Part shown: positions 5,508 to 6,091 of the stretch, piece after piece
Numbering within the stretch: the first letter of the stretch is position 1
Layout of the letters: each line of letters begins with the position of its first letter
NCBI GenBank assembly: GCA_031284345.1
Contig: JAITAC010000066.1
Location: 1-6,091, forward strand
Source: Holosporaceae bacterium
GTDB lineage: Bacteria; Pseudomonadota; Alphaproteobacteria; UBA3830
DNA length: 6,091 nt
Direction of reading: 5' to 3'
Notes under the pieces: generated by a model
Database searches by the model: none
Seen by the model: the letters and a program-made list of their open reading frames with translations, nothing else
Told to the model about the DNA's origin: nothing
Translations under genes and position numbers: made by a program

Positions 5508-5569
5508 GATTCTGAGATATGGCGCGCGACATTGATTCTGAGATGTGGCGCGCGATTTTTATTCTGAGA
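5506..5569 (+). repeat. 26-bp-period tandem repeat, about 2.5 copies
   Basis: TTGATTCTGAGATATGGCGC (5506-5525) continues with GCGA to 5529 and recurs from 5532 to 5555 with one base changed; a third partial copy TTTATTCTGAGA lies at 5558-5569. The starts at 5506, 5532 and 5558 are exactly 26 bases apart. Each full unit carries a self-complementary GCGCGC, unusual in this AT-rich sequence. The array begins inside the 3' arm of the preceding hairpin. No such repeat precedes copy 1. Confidence 0.7.
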
Positions 5570-5669
5570 CTTATTTCCCATATTTATTATACATATAGTC
5601 CTTTCCGTGGCGAAAGAAAATTTTTTTATATTATTAGATGAAAAATTACTATATTATTTATTGCCATTA

Positions 5670-5680
5670 TTTGCTATAAT
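5670..5680 (+). promoter_or_regulatory. Extended -10 promoter of the second methyltransferase-like gene
   Basis: TGC-TATAAT, with TATAAT at 5675-5680, repeats the copy 1 promoter exactly, and GGAG at 5691-5694 is again 7 bases before the ATG. Conservation of promoter, leader and ribosome site suggests both copies are expressed in the same way. Confidence 0.6.
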
Positions 5681-5701
5681 CTTTAAAAATGGAGTAAAAA
5701 T

Positions 5702-6091
5702 ATGATATTTAACAAAAAAAACTTTTTTATCTTTTGTTTCTTTCCCTTAACGCAGTTATTTGCGGCGGATGCTAGTGAGCATCCGACAACCTGTAGCAAT
5801 GTAACAAGTAGCGGCATTCCGGTACCGCCTATTTCGGCGCTGTTGGATGATGATACTCCGCCAGCTATTTCGTCACCTCTTCCTCAGGAAGTTGCTTCCA
5901 ATGATAGTTTATTGGAAAAACTGAATCCAGGAGATCTTACTTTCAAGAATTATCAGTTATATATTGAGTACACCAAGGAAAAAGGATTGCCACAGACACT
6001 CATCGTAGGAGCTGGAAGAGGAAAATCCCATCCTATATCAAAGATAAATCACTATGATCAAGTTGCTTATGAAAAACCATACAATTATTTC
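5702..6091 (+). CDS. Exported methyltransferase-like protein, copy 2 (130 codons visible, 3' end outside window)
   Basis: The frame is open from ATG 5702 to the last base of the window. It encodes the same signal peptide (Pro15 in place of Ser15), the same TTCSNVTSSG segment, an Asp/Pro linker and motif I TLIVGAGRG, and stops at the sequence edge just before the strand-2 aspartate seen in copy 1. Against copy 1 the linker is changed most: LLDDDTPPAISSPLPQE in place of LLDDDDATPPPLPNE, two residues longer. Elsewhere the visible replacements are Tyr66 to Asp, Ile92 to Lys and His125 to Tyr (copy 1 numbering). No frameshift or stop is present so far, so it appears to be a functional paralogue. 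It is not a stand-alone ORF hit because its end is missing, but signals and similarity make it secure. Confidence 0.8.
   Translation, partial: MIFNKKNFFIFCFFPLTQLFAADASEHPTTCSNVTSSGIPVPPISALLDDDTPPAISSPLPQEVASNDSLLEKLNPGDLTFKNYQLYIEYTKEKGLPQTLIVGAGRGKSHPISKINHYDQVAYEKPYNYF

Larger units (their letters stand above)
4362..5602 (+). repeat. Tandem duplication unit 1 (about 1.24 kb)
   Basis: Similarity to the second unit begins near 4362 at the shared GGCGAAAGAAAA tract and continues through the promoter, ribosome site, signal peptide and at least 128 codons. The offset between units is 1241 bases at the left edge and 1249 at the start codons, because of an 8-base length difference in the leader. 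The far boundary of the duplication is outside the window, so the 5602 end is simply the start of unit 2. Confidence 0.75.
5603..6091 (+). repeat. Tandem duplication unit 2 (continues past the window)
   Basis: From the CCGTGGCGAAAGAAAA tract this segment repeats unit 1: AT-rich leader, TTGCTATAATC promoter, GGAG and the start of the gene. Over codons for LEKLNPGD to NYF near the window end only a few bases differ, so the duplication is recent or kept uniform by gene conversion. The leader differs more, with an 8-base net insertion near 5630-5640. Confidence 0.75.

Noticed and set aside
5506..5569. CRISPR array
   Set aside because: The units are tandem with a 2-base gap and no spacers, so this is a simple tandem repeat.

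Overview
The window is AT-rich bacterial DNA, most probably from an alphaproteobacterium. The anchor is a hybrid histidine kinase (1825-4305) whose HisKA/HATPase core and C-terminal receiver are those of CckA, the cell-cycle phosphorelay kinase found in Alphaproteobacteria. The low G+C, an IS200/IS605 remnant and a tandemly duplicated family of exported proteins suggest a host-associated lineage such as Holosporales or Rickettsiales. That taxonomic placement is inference; the class-level call is much firmer.

Layout. Positions 1-180 hold the 3' end of an IS200/IS605 transposase gene and its right-end hairpins. Converging on it from the minus strand is a 42-codon ORF (252-124) with an excellent sigma70 promoter and Shine-Dalgarno; its 3' part lies in the insertion-sequence end, so it looks like a gene cut off by the element. 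Positions 321-682 contain no gene I can support. A promoter at 683-711 starts a tightly packed operon: a 57-aa two-helix membrane protein (741-914), a TerC/Alx-family metal exporter (911-1828) and cckA (1825-4305). Each junction is a 4-base stop/start overlap, so the three are probably translationally coupled. The TerC gene is best started at TTG 911 with its own GGAG; the longer open frame upstream belongs to the small protein in another frame.

After cckA comes a tandem duplication with a period of about 1.24 kb. Each unit has an AT-rich leader, an extended -10 promoter, a GGAG ribosome site and a gene for a signal-peptide-bearing protein with a class I methyltransferase-like Rossmann core. 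The first copy is complete (4453-5436, 327 aa); the second (5702 onward) runs off the window after 130 codons and is nearly identical, differing mainly in an Asp/Pro-rich linker. Between them lie a hairpin and a 26-bp-period tandem repeat.

The operon combines an essential cell-cycle regulator with a probable Mn/metal exporter. The duplicated exported family is the least ordinary part of the window and may act outside the bacterial cytoplasm, possibly in a host; no host role is shown by the sequence.
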